In this document: piece after piece, positions 1 through 13,026 of the stretch
How positions within the stretch are numbered: the stretch's first letter is position 1
Layout: the number at the start of each line of letters is the position of its first letter
Source: Atherinomorus stipes
Lineage: Eukaryota; Chordata; Actinopteri; Atheriniformes; Atherinidae
Reading direction: 5' to 3'
Assembly: GCA_023101725.1 (NCBI GenBank)
Contig: JALJCO010007928.1
Span: 1,054,001 to 1,118,000, forward strand
Length of the DNA stretch: 64,000 nt
Notes under the pieces: model-generated
Databases searched by the model: none
The model's input: the letters and a program-made list of their open reading frames with translations, nothing else
What the model was told of the DNA's origin: nothing
Position numbers and translations under genes: made by a program

Positions 1-957
1 CTCATGAAATCCAACTGATTGATTTATTAAATGGAACGCTTGCAGTAGTTGTTCACATTGTATTCATCAAAGTTAAGGTGTGGTCTCTCTCACACACAAA
101 AATAATAACAATACGTGTGTCTTTAAAAAATGTTTGATCATATATGCTTTGTAATATAGTCAATTATCAATAACTGACATGCTATCAAGACAGAAACAAG
201 CAAGAGCCCGTCCGTCAGAATACTAAGCATTTCACTCCACCTGGACAGCAACCCAGAATTTCTTTAGAGGGGAAAAAGTAAAAGAAAAAAAAGAGAGATA
301 AAAATCTGGTCTCTTTAAAAGTTTAGCTTCATTGCTAACCTGTAGAGGTAGCGCATTTAAAAAAATCTCCTGTATAGACCATTCTCACACGCCGTTACAG
401 ATGATGTGACAGGTGTGGCGGCAATATGCGCAGGTGGCAAAAATGTCAACACAGCAGGTTTACCTCTAAGAGCTTGGCTGCGACTGCCAGCATTTTGCCT
501 CAAAATAAAAAGTAATAATGGTACATTTGTGCTTTGTCTTTTGGTTCCTGATAGACATCCCAGCATGGAATTTTATAGGGTGCCTGCTGACCCTGAATGA
601 TAAGCTAAATGAGTTGCTGCCATAAAACGACTAACTGGAAGCCACAGTAAAACTCTTGACTGAAGCAGCCGGAAGCAGCACTTTGTCTGTTTCCTGCTAA
701 TTGTGTTTTAAGCGCTTTCTAAGTATATTTTTGTTGAATGTATTTATCGATGTGAAAATTATGACAATGCATTGCAATTGTGATAGTGTGTAGTCCTGTC
801 ACTCTGTCTCCAGTTGATGATGTGCCCTGGCTACTTCAGTGCAACTTCAATGCAGTGAACTGCAGTGGTTTAATGTTATTGCAACCAGACACCTCATGTT
901 TGCCATACAAAGACAAAACAAACATCTGACGGTGGCTTATTTTGTGTTCCTTTATGT
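1..957. other. Unassigned AT-rich sequence, possible 3' UTR
   Basis: No coding exon, RNA gene or known repeat is recognised. Short open frames have no domain-like composition. Because a plausible polyadenylation signal lies downstream at 1190, this stretch could be part of a plus-strand 3' untranslated region whose coding exons are outside the window. That is inference only. Confidence 0.25.
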
Positions 958-978
958 AAAAAAAAAAAAAAAAAAAAA
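958..978. repeat. Poly-A tract (21 bp)
   Basis: An uninterrupted run of 21 A residues followed by a purine-rich stretch. A second, shorter A run lies near 1129-1141. No element body is recognisable immediately upstream, so neither run is assigned as a retrotransposon tail. Confidence 0.9.
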
Positions 979-1189
979 GATGAAGAAGAAGAGACAGCCT
1001 GATGTCCCCAGCCTACTGTATGTCCTGTCCATCTTTGTGTGTGTCTGCGCTCCAGAGAAAAGAAGGCAAAAGGAAGACCTGGAAACATTGACAAGAGGAC
1101 AACAAGCTAACAAGAGTTTTCAGTTTGTAAAAAAAAAAAAAGAACAAACAACAAAAAGCGTACAGACTTGTATTTATCTTTGTGGTGTC

Positions 1190-1195
1190 AATAAA
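1190..1195 (+). terminator. Candidate polyadenylation signal AATAAA
   Basis: A canonical AATAAA hexamer follows a T-rich stretch, and TGTGTTTT lies about 20 bases downstream, giving the usual hexamer plus GU-rich layout of a vertebrate cleavage site. No upstream coding exon is identified, and such hexamers are common in AT-rich DNA, so this is a weak call. RNA reads ending near 1205-1215 would support it. Confidence 0.3.
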
Positions 1196-1215
1196 CTAAA
1201 GTCATAAATCAGCTG

Positions 1216-3300
1216 TGTTTTCTCTAAGTTATTGTAATGTTAACTCCTAAATATAATGTTGAGATGTTCCTGATATTTACACCATTATCTGGGTCTGCTA
1301 GTGTCATCTTTGACATGAAGAGGAAATACTCTGTTTGGGACACTTTCCACAGCTAAAGGTCTGATACCATCCTGCACCAATATTTCTGAGGACTTGTGTG
1401 TTTTTATTTCTGTGACTGTGAAATGCGACAAGGTAGTTGTAAATGTGAGGTTACGCTAATCAGGCATCAACATCTCCGTCTGTTGGCAAGTTAAGTGGTT
1501 TGTAAATCATGATTTTGGAAAAGCATAAGCACCAAAAAGTGCAAATTTATCAAAATATGGCTGTCTGAGCTGCCCACATGAAAGCTGAACTGGTTTAAAA
1601 TCGTGTAAAGTCATCTAGAACTGTCATTAATGAAGCAGCTCACAGCAAGTTAACAGTCACTCCATAGCGTGTGTATTGTCCCAGCTAACTTTCTGCAACC
1701 CATCATCGCAGCGTGACCAAACAAAGTCACGTGACTGAGAATGGTCTACAGAAAATATGTTGTTGGGGTCAGTATGAAAACTGCAGGACTGATGGGGAAC
1801 ACTGAAAACCCATTTATGCTCTATTCTAGAGACAAATACAGTGCATTTACGTGCACATTTTGGTCTGTTTTCTAGCACTTACCCAGATGAAGCAAACAGA
1901 GTACAACCACTGGAAACTGTAGGGACAGTGTGTAGTATAGCTGATGTGTGATCTCCATGTTAGACATGTTTTCTTTTGTCTGAAACTGATGACAGAACTT
2001 GGTGGTGAACTCCGGGTTCTGCTCTACTATAGTCTGGATGTATTAGCTAACAACCATGCTAACATAAGGGATGCAGGAAATGATGAGAGTAGTAACCCTT
2101 GAAACAAACATACCTATTTACATATATAAAGGGAGCATAAACAGGTCGTAAAGCAGAAGCCATTAAATAAAACTTATTGGTGTTAATGAAAGGAACTCTC
2201 CCTTGATTAGCTTGTTAGGCCAAAGATACATTGCTGTTCGATAATGGTTTAATTTTGCAGATGAAATGTGCCTAAGTTAAATGCAAAACTCTGCTAATTT
2301 ACTGCACCTGTGAGCAAAAATGAGCCAATTCAACATGAGGGTTTTTACCATATTAAGTGCAAATTGAAATGTCCTTATGTCACAAATACAACCTCAGTGT
2401 CATCTGTGTCACCTGATCTGAGACATTCACGAGCTGTGTTTGTCTGTCGCACACGCATACTCACAATCATGCATACACACTTATAGTTAAGTTCAGGCTC
2501 ATTCACCTGGGTGGGCCTGTCTGTCTGGCAGTAGTGTGAGGATTAGACCAGAGATTAGACTGACAAAACACACACAACAACAGGAGGAAGTCAGGGTTGT
2601 GCATGTGTGTGAGTGAGTGAAAGAGAAAGAGGGAGAATGAGGGAGGAGAGTGAGATGGAGAGCTTGGGTGTTTGCATTTCTATATGTGTGTGCGAACCCC
2701 GCTTAGCCTTGGAGGAATCTCCCAGACGAGTCACTCTTGCACTCTCTTCGAAGTCATCCAACCATTCAGGGCAAATCTAGTATTAATCCTTTCAGTTAAC
2801 AGTGCATTCCATTTAAATCTGGCTTTTAAACTTTATGCTAACTGTGCATTCCTTTCAAGTTGACTCGTTCAAAATTATATTACACTGATCACAGACAGGA
2901 AGCGGTAATTGTTTTTCACAAGCTTCAGACTTACCTGAGACTGTCCTCTGCCCTCAGCTTTATTCTAAATGTTAATCCTGGTTCAGTACACCCATTCCTG
3001 ACCCACCCCGAGTCTGACATTTCCCCCGGGTTCAAAGTGACAGCAAAGAATGACGCGGGTTCCTCCAAGCTGATAAACCACTTTAGGTTATTTCTCTCTG
3101 AAGCAAAACAGGAAGCGCTAGCTGGCACAGAGACAACAATGATGAAGATGAAGTCTGAGCATGAGCATGAGTAAATTTAAACAGATGCAGAATCGATGAG
3201 GAGTAAATAAAAGGTAGACAGTAACGATGGGGCGTAGTAGTGTTTTAGGTTGACAGTCACCCCTATAATCAGCCTTTCTTTTATTTTTTCAAAGCAAAGG
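1216..3300. other. Unannotated intergenic or intronic sequence
   Basis: Unique-looking AT-rich DNA with no recognised gene or repeat. A GT- and GA-rich patch around 2590-2690 is low complexity. The open frames here (up to 104 codons) show no domain. Confidence 0.5.
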
Positions 3301-3308
3301 GTTATCAT

Positions 3309-3921
3309 TAGGGATGTTCAATATTGGCTTTTTTACATATATCCGATATCTGATATTGCCCAACTCTTAATTTACGATATTCAATATCAACTAATACCAA
3401 TATATGCAGACAACTGTGAGGTTGTATCTCTGATATTCTGAGAGATACAACTATATTCTGCTGTGAGAACAAAGATCCCAAAATAGCCTTAACTCATCCA
3501 GAGGAGTTCATTTTGGACATCTGGCAGCCAGATATCAGAAACTAGCAGGTATTAGCCAACATGTGGCTAATTATAATGTTTCTGGCAACTTGATAACTTA
3601 ACCAACAACTTAAAACCAGACATATTATAAACAGCTTCAAAACAAGTCAGTCTGTAGCAGCAGCAGCTGCACTGTAGTCACGTGACTCGAAATGGAATGC
3701 TGGGATATGAAGTTCTTCCAGGATAACATGGACTTTTCTACATGCTGGACTGGTGCTAATGGAACAAGATCTTGTAACGGAACAAGATCTGGCAAGATTT
3801 GTTTTGTAAAAACATATATATATTGGTCCGAAAAACCTGACACCGATATTTGCCAGTATCACATTTTAATGCTGATATCAGACAAAATATATCATTAGGT
3901 CGATAATATCGGACATTCCTA
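3309..3921. mobile_element. hAT-like MITE (TAGGGATGT termini)
   Basis: The left end reads TAGGGATGTTCAATATTGGC and the inverted right end reads TAGGAATGTCCGATATTATC. The flanking octamers GTTATCAT (3301-3308) and GTCATCAA (3922-3929) match at 6 of 8 positions, consistent with an aged 8-bp target duplication of hAT type. The interior is rich in GATATC-like short palindromes and has no transposase frame, so the element is non-autonomous. A local duplication of the motif GGAACAAGATCT lies near 3761-3790. Family assignment rests on termini only. Confidence 0.7.
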
Positions 3922-3929
3922 GTCATCAA

Positions 3930-6900
3930 ACAATTATGAATATTTTATCTTTTACACTGTTAACCGCTGGATAATTGCCTGAGTCATATTTTACGGTTTG
4001 CATAGTGAATCAGCAGTGTTAGGAGTGTAAAATTAGGTAGTTGTCATCATTTGGCTTAGGCACTTATGCTATGAGGCTAACTATTTATAGTTTGCACAGT
4101 TGCAGTTAACTGCCAAAAATACTGCCACCTTATGTTCCTGGTACATAATTATAAAACTTACTCTGCAGGTAATGCAAGAATACCTTGTATAAATAATTAT
4201 TTGAGCAATGCACCAACAATTCATCAACACAGAACTGAAACACTTTGACTCAAGTTCCCATCAATAGTTACAGTGGTTTTCCTATAATGCAATATCAATT
4301 ACTGTTAAAAAAGATGTTGTAAGTTATAACCTCATATGCTCATTTTCGCCTGGCACATAAACATGAGTATGCAGGCATTAATGGCTTATTTCACTTCAAT
4401 AACCTTGACATTGACAAACCTGTTGATTTCATCTGTAAAACAACTGTTAACCAAATTTGTTTTGCTTCTTATTGAACCAGAATAACACGTTAATGTCCTT
4501 CTCCAGTACAAAATCCTTTAATAACTCGTCTTCCACTTCCTTTAATTTTTATTCAGAAAAGTGGATCAATGATAATGTTTTCTTGGCCCCCATCCACATT
4601 TTTGTCCAACAGTAGCTGTCTGTGCTGTGTAACACAATAGCAACAATGCAGCTGAACATGCTTGAGCCTCAGAGCGATTCTCAAGAAAAGGAAATAGTAA
4701 ACTGAATTTAAAAAGGTTTGCATGCAAGTGTAATTATCAGGATGGCACTCTCTGCTCTCAAGACATGTCTTTGCAGACTTGCTTCCTCTCTTTGCTTCTT
4801 CAATATTCACCCCAGTCGGCACAAACGTCTCCTCATGGCTTACTATTTTATTCATTCCTTAGAGTAAAGGTTAAACAAGTAAAGGCTAATATTTTGTAAA
4901 GGCAGTAAGTGGGGGATGTTTGTTTATTCACAGCTGACATTTAGCATGTTTTTATTGCCAATAATGTTATCCACATCATGTTTAAAGAACTTTTTAAAAG
5001 GTAGATATGTCCAGTTTTTACTTTTCAGTTGCACCACAAGAAATTTTTTTTAATTAGCCCAATGACGACTTGTTCTGGCTGTTACATTAACAGTCTAAAT
5101 TAAATCTCAATAATTCATTTTTCAAATCAAAATATGTAAAAATGTATGTACAGCCTTATATTGGACAGCAAATACAAAGAAACCTGTCAATCAAATCTAT
5201 TTTTTAACTGACAGACAAATGCACGTGAGTGTGTTTTTACTACATGGTGTCAGCGAGCAGGTCAGAGCTGTCAGTCAAGATGGATGTCAGTGTTAAGCTT
5301 TATCTGTCACTGGAGTCATTGTCAATACACCACACTGGACCAGGTTCATTCCACACAGTCTGGTTTGGACGTGTGTGTGTGTGGGAATAAACCAGTTAAT
5401 GAGGGGCGTGGGAAGGATCTGCCATGTTTACCGTGGACATTAAGTCGTGCTGTGAATGCAGGTAAACACATTCCAGGACTCCTCTGTCCTGTTTGTGTGA
5501 ATGCTTTTAATTACTGTGTTACTGACAGGATTATTTTTACTTTATTACAGTTATCTCATGGGTGCAATTAAAATGATTAGTCAGCAGGAAATAAACTGGA
5601 AATTTTAAATAACAGCATCTGTGTTAACTTCAGGAATTCACCTTTAGACTCATAGACGATACAGAAAACATGATAGAGACGTAAACTATCAATGCTATTT
5701 CATCTTTATTGTAATTTTGTTAAATCAGAGAGAGATTGTTTCATCTCAAAACAATGCGATAAAATTAAAGGCCGACTTTATAACACTTTAAAATCAAAAA
5801 TAAGAAAAAATGTAATTCACTGCTAAATAATGTAATTAGTAGCTAAATAAAGCAGCCACCACTGGAAGAAAAATGTTGTTCAGAGAACAAGAAGAAGAAA
5901 GTGGATGGATTTGTGGTTACCGAGAGTGTTTTGTGAGAATTTTAAGGGGGCATGTGAGAGACGAAGACTTCTTACTTAATGAAAGAACAGACACAGCCAC
6001 GAATCAACCTCATCAAAGAAGCAAAAACATGAAAAAGTGAAACGAATTTGGGATAGCCGAAGGCAGAAAACAAAATTGAATATTGATTCTGCTTTTGTGA
6101 GATAGAAACAGCTGATGATGAACAAGCCTTTGGAGTCGCACCAAAATTTGTTTTTTTATATTTGCATTCGGATAAGTTTATTTGAACATAAGACAACAAT
6201 TAAAAACAAACAAGAAACACAAACCTTAGTTATTAATAAACATGCAGTATGTTGCTGTGTAACAAGTAAAATAGATAACTTCTCCAAGTTTAGGGTCTGT
6301 ATCTGTCACACTATTTGTCTTAGACAACTTTTGAATAAGTAAATTGAAACTATTGTGCAGTGATGTAAAATAGAAGATGAAACAACAGGTTTAAAAATAC
6401 AAAACCTTTATATTTTGAAAATGTTTTTACACAATTCTCTGCCAAAATGCACTTTCATTTTATGTCTTAAGAGAGGTAGCCATTGGATTTCCACATGGTG
6501 GAAATCTGAGGGTGACAAGCCGAAGACTAAAAAGTGCTCTCAGTTAGATCATTTTTATCCATAATTCTGATCCATAGACATGCACTGTCACCTAATAAAA
6601 AGAAAAGCCTAAATTGGACAAGTTTATATATATATATTATATAAAAAGAATGATAATAGAAACTATGAATGTATTGCTTTCTTTGTCATGTTTTACTTCA
6701 GTTTTCTTCAAGTTGAACACGTAACACTTCTGCATCCCTGTTTGTGTGTATCCCCGGCCTTTTCAAGCCCTTTGTGAGAGTGTATTGTCTGGGCTGGCGA
6801 TAGAAGTGGTTTTGAGGAGGGGCGGAAGTTTTCCGGAAGGCATTTGTCCGGAGTAAGGGTGGCTCTGCTCTGAGACTAAACAGGAGGGGACTCAGGTATT

Positions 6901-7238
6901 CGGAGCAGTTTTAGCACAGCTAAGGAGGAAAACAAATCACGTCACACACACTGTCTACCAGTTTTATTCAGATTTATTTGCTGGAAACTTTTCTAACTTA
7001 ATATTTTGTCTGCATGAGTTTAATTTCTTCACCGGTTAGAAGCAGATGATCACTTGATTTTTTTTTCTAAGACACATATCAAAGTTTAAATGAAGCGACT
7101 GCTGTTCACAATTCAAGTTACAGCAAGGGAACAATGATTAAAAAGTGAAAAAACCTATTTGATTCATACTATTTCTACAGGGTAAAAAGGTCAAGGAACA
7201 TTTTTCCTTTCATTGATGCCTTTCTATAGTTCTTTACA
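3930..7238. other. Unannotated AT-rich sequence
   Basis: No gene or repeat is recognised. Minor features are a short TA run near 6627-6640 and runs of T or A. Open frames of up to 100 codons have low-complexity translations. Confidence 0.5.
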
Positions 7239-7266
7239 CCCCCCCCCCCCCCCCCCACCCACCCCT
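7239..7266. repeat. Poly-C tract (C18) with ACCC tail
   Basis: Eighteen consecutive C residues are followed by ACCC units. Homopolymer C this long is prone to length error in sequencing and assembly. Confidence 0.9.
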
Positions 7267-9128
7267 ACTCTCTAATACCCACCATTTTAATAACACTGGT
7301 GCATTTATCACCGAGTGGAGCTTCAGAAAGAATATGTTTTTCAACTTTTATTGCAGTAAGGAAAACCTTGGCTTTCTTGACACTTTCCAGCAGTTCCTTC
7401 TTTGTCTCTCAGGTATTTTGTCTCACAATGTCCACATAAAAAGAACTAAAGAAAAAACTCCTACTCCTTTTGAGAATGTGTACAAAAGATTTTGCACCAT
7501 AAGTAACAAAAATTTTACGCTTCAATCTACATATCTTAAATACTTTCCTTTCTTGTCCTTGCTTCTAGGGTGGTCTGCACTGATCTCTTAACTCTGACAT
7601 ACCAGTCAAAACACCACAATCTGTGTGTGCAAGCATGTGTGTAGTGGTGAGGGTATGATTCAGAACTCATAACACTTAAACAAGGTTTTAGCATACCACT
7701 ATTTAGGGTTTCAGCCAGCATTAAGAGTGGGGAGGGTTATGAGGAAACAGCCACTTTGCTCAGGCAAAAGAATTTCTAGCACTGTTACTCTGCTGAAACA
7801 AAGCAAAAGCAAGAACACAGTTGTACCAAGCACCAAATGTTTTGCTTAGCTTTAATTTCAACATTAACCTGCAGAGTTTAAAATAGTGTCCGAAACAAGT
7901 AATATATCTTATTGAATTAATCATACTGTGACAATCTAAGTCAAGCTACAGTAGGGCAACTTTATCAGAGTTTATTACTGTATCAATCTTCCACATCAGT
8001 CAAAATAACAGATCAGGGATTATAAATGACAAACAGAACTGTGCAATGACACAGCACAGTTTCCACATATTATAGTTTCCTTTTATCCCCTTCATACACC
8101 AAAATCAGAGCTCATACAGGGATTGACTCCCTGCTGGTACCATTCTGCTCATTGGAAAAACCCTGCAGATGACTGCAGCAGGAAGATGTTTGAACATCCT
8201 ACCGACTGGAATGATTGAAATTCCTTTATAAGCATGATTTTTCTGAGAAGAAAATTTTCACCTTTACTTTTCCACAGGAGCAAACCTACGAAGTGGAACT
8301 GAGGGTAAATTTCTGATCACAGTTCAAGCTGTAATCTGCTAATCAGTGATGGAATCATCCTGCGAGACAGCTCACATGTACATATTTGTTTTACAAAATA
8401 AAACTTATAATTAGGATTATTGTGCTGTATTCCATTTAACGATGCTACTCTTGTTTGGTATTGTTTCATTAATCCAATATGGCCTTTTCTTTGCAGTTGT
8501 ATATGGTTACACTGTATGCATGGCTAAGCCTAGATAAGGGTTGGAGTTTGTCCTGGCTATTTGTTCCAGTAGGCAAGCATGGGAGGGATGACCATTCATT
8601 GGCCAAAGTATGTAAGAGACCATTAAAGAAAATGTTCCAGACATACCGCTGTTCCAAGCTTACAAGTGTCGACGAATCCTCTGCGGAGACGTCTTCAACA
8701 GGGATTTGATGCCACAGGTAGAAAATTATGGATTCTATTAAACTGACAATCTGGAAATGATTAAAGCAACCAAACATTGGCATGTAGTCTAATTTTTTTT
8801 TTTCTATTAAACTTTATTGAACAAATGTACAAAACAAACAAGTTTTGCATTAAGGGACAGCACATCAGATGAGGAGATATAAAGACTTACACAAGAGTTA
8901 CACAATAATTGAACTGAACAAAAAGAAATCCAATATGAAGAGGAAAAATAAGGCATGTATTTTAAATAGTTGGCTTTTCAGATTATTACTGATGCATTTA
9001 GCACAGAAAAATATGTAAAGGAGTGCAGCTTTATTGGTAGTTTGACTGTATTCATTTAGACATGCTCTACTGTATTTAGCCAATAGGTGGAACTTTGAAG
9101 CAGTGGCACATGACATGGGTGGAAGACT
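7267..9128. other. Unannotated sequence
   Basis: No gene or named repeat is recognised. A T10 run at about 8794-8803 precedes a stretch near 8806-8860 that resembles an old repeat tail, but I cannot place it in a family. Confidence 0.45.
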
Positions 9129-9371
9129 TGTAGTCAAGATTGCCTAAACCGAGACCAAGACACTACCAAGACCACAGAGTATCAAGACCAAGAGCAAGAC
9201 AGACCAAGTCAAGACCAGACTAGTATATATACATATACACATATACATATATATGTATACACATTGCAAGACCAAGAGACCTGAGGCCGAGAACAAAGAC
9301 TGCCAAGGCAGTGACACGACCAAGTCCGCAAAAAAGTGGTCTCGAGACCAAGACTGGTATTGAGGACTACA
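9129..9371. mobile_element. Small MITE rich in GACCAAGAC motifs
   Basis: The left end TGTAGTCAAGATTGCC pairs with the inverted right end TGTAGTCCTCAATACC. The body repeats the motifs GAGACCAAGAC and CAAGACCAAGA many times and contains a central TA-rich stretch (9222-9262). Similar GACCAAGAC elements are common in teleosts. The flanking octamers GGAAGACT and GGTCTACT match at 5 of 8 positions, so the target duplication is doubtful. No coding capacity. Confidence 0.55.
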
Positions 9372-9399
9372 GGTCTACTAGGTGACAATCTTTTCAAAG

Positions 9400-9640
9400 G
9401 CCCATGATGTAACTTTTTGACCTTAAAAATGTGCGTTTATGACTCGTTTTGATGGCACACCAACATTCATGATGCACATTTCTCGAGCCGTCACTGCTCA
9501 GCAGCGTCCCAAGGCTGAGAAACCGCACTTTGCAACTTTTTCCATGCAGGTGCAGCGTGACGTTGCAGCCAAGTCTTGGTTTTGCACCGTGTCACATGCT
9601 AGCAAACAGAAATAATAAACACACCGGGTGTTTTTAACGC
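9400..9640 (+). repeat. Dispersed repeat fragment, related to 46990-47215
   Basis: This stretch shares an ordered set of words with 47000-47200, including GTTTTGATGGC, ATCAT/TGATG..GCACAT, GAGCCGT/GAGGCCGT and GCTCAGCAGC/GCCCTGCAGC. Two collinear diverged copies indicate an old dispersed repeat whose superfamily I cannot name. No coding remnant is visible. Confidence 0.4.
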
Positions 9641-11234
9641 GCATCACGGCAGATTTGGCAAAGAAACGCAAGAAAACATTATCATGAAAGAGAGGAAAAG
9701 AAAGATAGGAAGGGACAGAACAAGAGTCAAGATAAGATTGTCTTTTACAGGCTTAAGATGTGATTATTAAGTTTAGGTGGCAGGGAGAGTTTCTGGTCAA
9801 CAAATCTATTACCAGAAAGTAAAAGTTGGTTCATAAATAAACCTGCAGGACACAGTGCTGAACCTTAGCCTCCAGATTGCAGCAGAGCTGTGGTCTTGTC
9901 CATTTCAGTGGTGCGTAGTGGAGTCTGTTTGCTGTCTTGTGTGACTCAGTCCTCTGTCACTGACCTTCTTGGTTTTATGCATTTATCCAGGCTGTGCAAG
10001 TTCACCTCCACATGGGCCTTTCATCGCTGAGGGGTAAAAGTATCTTTCAGTATGACCCCTACTCCCAACAAAACACCCCGTCTTTCCTCCTGCATCCATT
10101 CACTTTATGTTTTTGTTTTTCCAGTAATGAACATTTTGCATTGGTTCAGTAAATGTCTCATTTCAAAATAGACTAAAATCCTCCTGATCATGACTTGTGC
10201 ATGGCTTGGGGTCACAGATGTCAAATATTATGTGTACTACAACATCAGTGAGTGTAACACATCTGTTTTGCAAGGTTTTCTTGAACCCTAGGGCCATGAA
10301 ACTCGCAGCACCTCGATGACTATGCAAACTAAACTTTCAATTCAAGTGGAAAAAACATACATCAAAGCAAACTATTATATCAGCAATAATGTATCATAGG
10401 AAATGGGATTTCAAGTTTTAATCTCTGTTTTGGCTCCTCTCCAGCACACCTGGCCTGGCTCAAACAAACACACAAACAGGATCCTCAAAGACTTACAGAT
10501 ACAAATTGGCAACAGAGATGGCTAAACAGTTGTGTAAAGCTGGGCTCAGTCACTTCCTTTAAATACAACCTTTCTGTGGTTACAGCTTTCTCTTGTCTCC
10601 TGAAAGGAAGAAAGAAAAGGGAGGATCGCAGCCGGCATAAAGACAGAGAAAATAGAGCTGAGGGAGGAACTGGAAGATTTGAACACAGACAAAAGCCGGC
10701 AGAAAATCAAAGATCTTAATAAATACAAAGACGGTAGGATGGAGAACACAGGAATGGATCAGGAAAAAGAAAAGAAGATGTATTTTGTCAACCATCTGTT
10801 GACATGCTGTCAGCTGTGGCGATTGTGGCGAAAAAAAAAAAAAAACACACATCAGAGATTTGTTTGCTCTGTGAGTGAACTAGCCAGACCAACGCCCTAA
10901 CCCAGCAAAGCTTTCTCACACGCATACACACACACACATTAAAAAAAAAAAAACACATGTTGAGAAAAACAAAGTGCGAGGGGCAGGTTGGCTCTTGTAA
11001 CAGGGAAACAGTTTGCAGAGCAGACAGAGAGAGTGAGAGGCATTAGGAGGTTGATCCAAGGTGTGGCTCACATTCACTTACCTGGTCAGGTGGGGAGGGT
11101 GGGGGGCACTCACTGCTTTAAAGAAATATTACCAAAACATTCAAATCTGCCCAACAGGTGTTGTTTTCCCCTCTGGAAATCATCCTCGGTTTGAAAGTTG
11201 CCCACTAGCTCACCGGTGGATCTTACTTGATCTC
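9641..11234. other. Unannotated sequence with low-complexity patches
   Basis: No gene is recognised. It contains a purine-rich patch (9660-9735), A-rich runs near 10831-10845 and 10941-10952, a short CA run (10928-10937) and a G-rich cluster (11091-11106) with three runs of three or more G. These explain the short open frames here. Confidence 0.5.
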
Positions 11235-11878
11235 TAAGGGTGCATTCACACCAGGATAGTTCAGGGACTCGGTCCGATTGCGCTCGGACCTCTGAAAAAT
11301 TTCACACTTTTCTTTGCTTCAGTTTGTGTTCAAACTGCAGTAACCGAAGCAGATTAAATGGACTAGGTAAACCACCATAGTTAAAAAACAGCTCTCTAGG
11401 GGGCAGCGCTTGCCAATACAAACTCACGATCAATGCTTAAAAAGCAGGAAGAAGAAGAAGAAAACCAGACTCTGTGATTAAGTGGAAATGTTTCTGCTTT
11501 TTACTACTCCATCTCTGTTTACTGAGACATTTTTCAATGTTTTCGTTGTTGTTTTGACCTCGGCTTCTTCGAACATGCGCTGTTTGCTTTGTTTTTCCAC
11601 CTACCAAAACGATAATCTACCCTACTTCCTCCTGCTTCTTCTTCTCGATGCGTCGACAAAGTCACTTCCATTAGGTGCACTGGATGTCTATGCGCTGGAT
11701 AGTCCATTTGCAAGTGAACCAAGAGCCCCTGCTTTCAGGTGGACCAGAGTCCACGTCTTTGGTGCGCACCAGAGTACAGTTGGTGTTCAGACTGCGCCAA
11801 AGGAAGCGGACTATCCGTGGAAGTGGAACACTGTCCATTTAAAGTGGACCAGACAATCAGAGAGTGGACATACCCTTA
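11235..11878. mobile_element. DNA transposon with TAAGGGTGCATTCACACC end
   Basis: The left end TAAGGGTGCATTCACACC and inverted right end TAAGGGTATGTCCACTCT share TAAGGGT plus scattered later positions. The interior has repeated GGACTCGGTCCG and GTGGACCAGA type motifs and no transposase frame. It resembles the element at 19873-20459, which ends in the same GCATTC-type terminus and carries a Myb/SANT-like fragment, so a PIF/Harbinger link is possible. Target duplication is ambiguous because TAA|GGG at the left faces CCC|TTA at the right. Confidence 0.5.
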
Positions 11879-11974
11879 TTATAAAAAGTTCACTGAAAGG
11901 GAACATTTGAAAGTGTTCCAAGAAAGTGTCATGTACAAAACTGGATATATTCTCTTGTTGACAACCATAATTGT

Positions 11975-12907
11975 CTGGGAACCCAAGAGATGGTTTTGTG
12001 TGAAAAACCCAGTAGATGAGCAGTTTCTGAAATACGTTGACAAACAACCATGCCATGGTCAGAGTCACTTACTGTAAATCCCCGTTCTTCCTCATTCTGA
12101 GTCTTGGGCCCAATTCCTATTTTCATCCCTACCCCTAGCCCTTCCACTTGGCTCTACACTTGAAACTGAGTTTCAAATGGAGCTTAAAACGGATTTTCAA
12201 GTGCTAGTGATTGAATTATTCCCCTAAGAAATGGGACAACCCTTTGAAATCCTCATACGTCATCAACAGTTGTCTGTGTCACAGTACAGCTGACATCACG
12301 GCTGTTTCCGGAAAAGTTCGCAATGCCGTCTGTAGCACTGAATTGTTGATTGGATTATTTTTTTGGTTTTGGACCAAAAAATATAAAAATGAAAGGAAAA
12401 GAAGACACCTTCGACTCAAGCTTAGTGTTAACGTTACATTACGAACATGAGTAGAGGCATGTAAAGTTACAAAACTAGCTATTTTTTTCCCCCCATTTGT
12501 AATAAAACTGTCTGTAATACATTAAAAAAATACGAATATTTATGCATTTCTTTGGCTGCCGCTGATGATTTCCTCGCCATTTTCCCGTATTTTGCATGAA
12601 TTTGTGGGTAATATCATACCACTCATTTTCTGGTGTGCCCCTGGAAAATTTCTGTTTCAAGGGCCAGATAGCCCTACCACTTCCCCCTTCCCATCGGTCT
12701 GAACCAGAATCGAGACACCACTACCCCTAATGAAGGGCTAGGGCCAAGGGCTAAGGTTAAGGGAGGAATTGGAATTTACCCTTGGTCTGAAATTCAGGAA
12801 GTTGTCTCTACCATTACTTCACCTAAATGCATTGGGATCTGCTGATTAGCTTAACAAATACTTTTAAAAAAAAGGTGAGGTGCATCTAAGAAAGTGGCCA
12901 TTCATTG
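11975..12907 (-). mobile_element. Tc1-like element fragment, split by a later insertion
   Basis: Two segments (11975-12105 and 12782-12907) align in order with the transposase-upstream region and terminal repeat of a teleost Tc1-like family whose inner end carries a CCTAATAAAGTGGCC-type motif, here decayed to ATCTAAGAAAGTGGCC (12883-12898). The words ACCATGCCATGGTC, AGTCACTTA and CCTCATTCTGA match the copy at 26640-27300. The segments are separated by the element at 12106-12781, which must be younger. A TA dinucleotide follows the end, as expected for Tc1 target sites. No coding sequence remains. Confidence 0.55.
12106..12781. mobile_element. MITE of the GGGCC-AATTCC family, copy 1
   Basis: The left end GGGCCCAATTCCTATTTTCA and inverted right end GGGTAAATTCCAATTCCTCC form imperfect inverted termini that run on through CCCTA and AGCC words. 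The same family occurs inverted at 23096-24183 (shared words include TTCAAGTGCTAG, AAATGGGACAACCCTTT and GACATCACGGCTGT), and a related element lies at 47216-48180. It has no transposase. It interrupts an older Tc1-like fragment. Superfamily is not established because the target duplication is unclear. Confidence 0.65.
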
Positions 12908-13026
12908 TACGGTCCAGGATATCACCAAACACTGTCATCACTGTGTAAAAAAATAGTAACATTTTAATTGATAGGGATTAGAAGGTAGTGGGTAATGAAT
13001 TCTCATCAGTGAAAGTCAAGTAAAGC

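Noticed and set aside
839..1207. 122-codon frame crossing the poly-A tract
   Set aside because: The lysine run comes from the A tract and the rest has no domain. More likely UTR or intergenic.
11091..11106. G-rich cluster as a quadruplex
   Set aside because: Only three separated runs of three or more G; it does not meet the four-run pattern.
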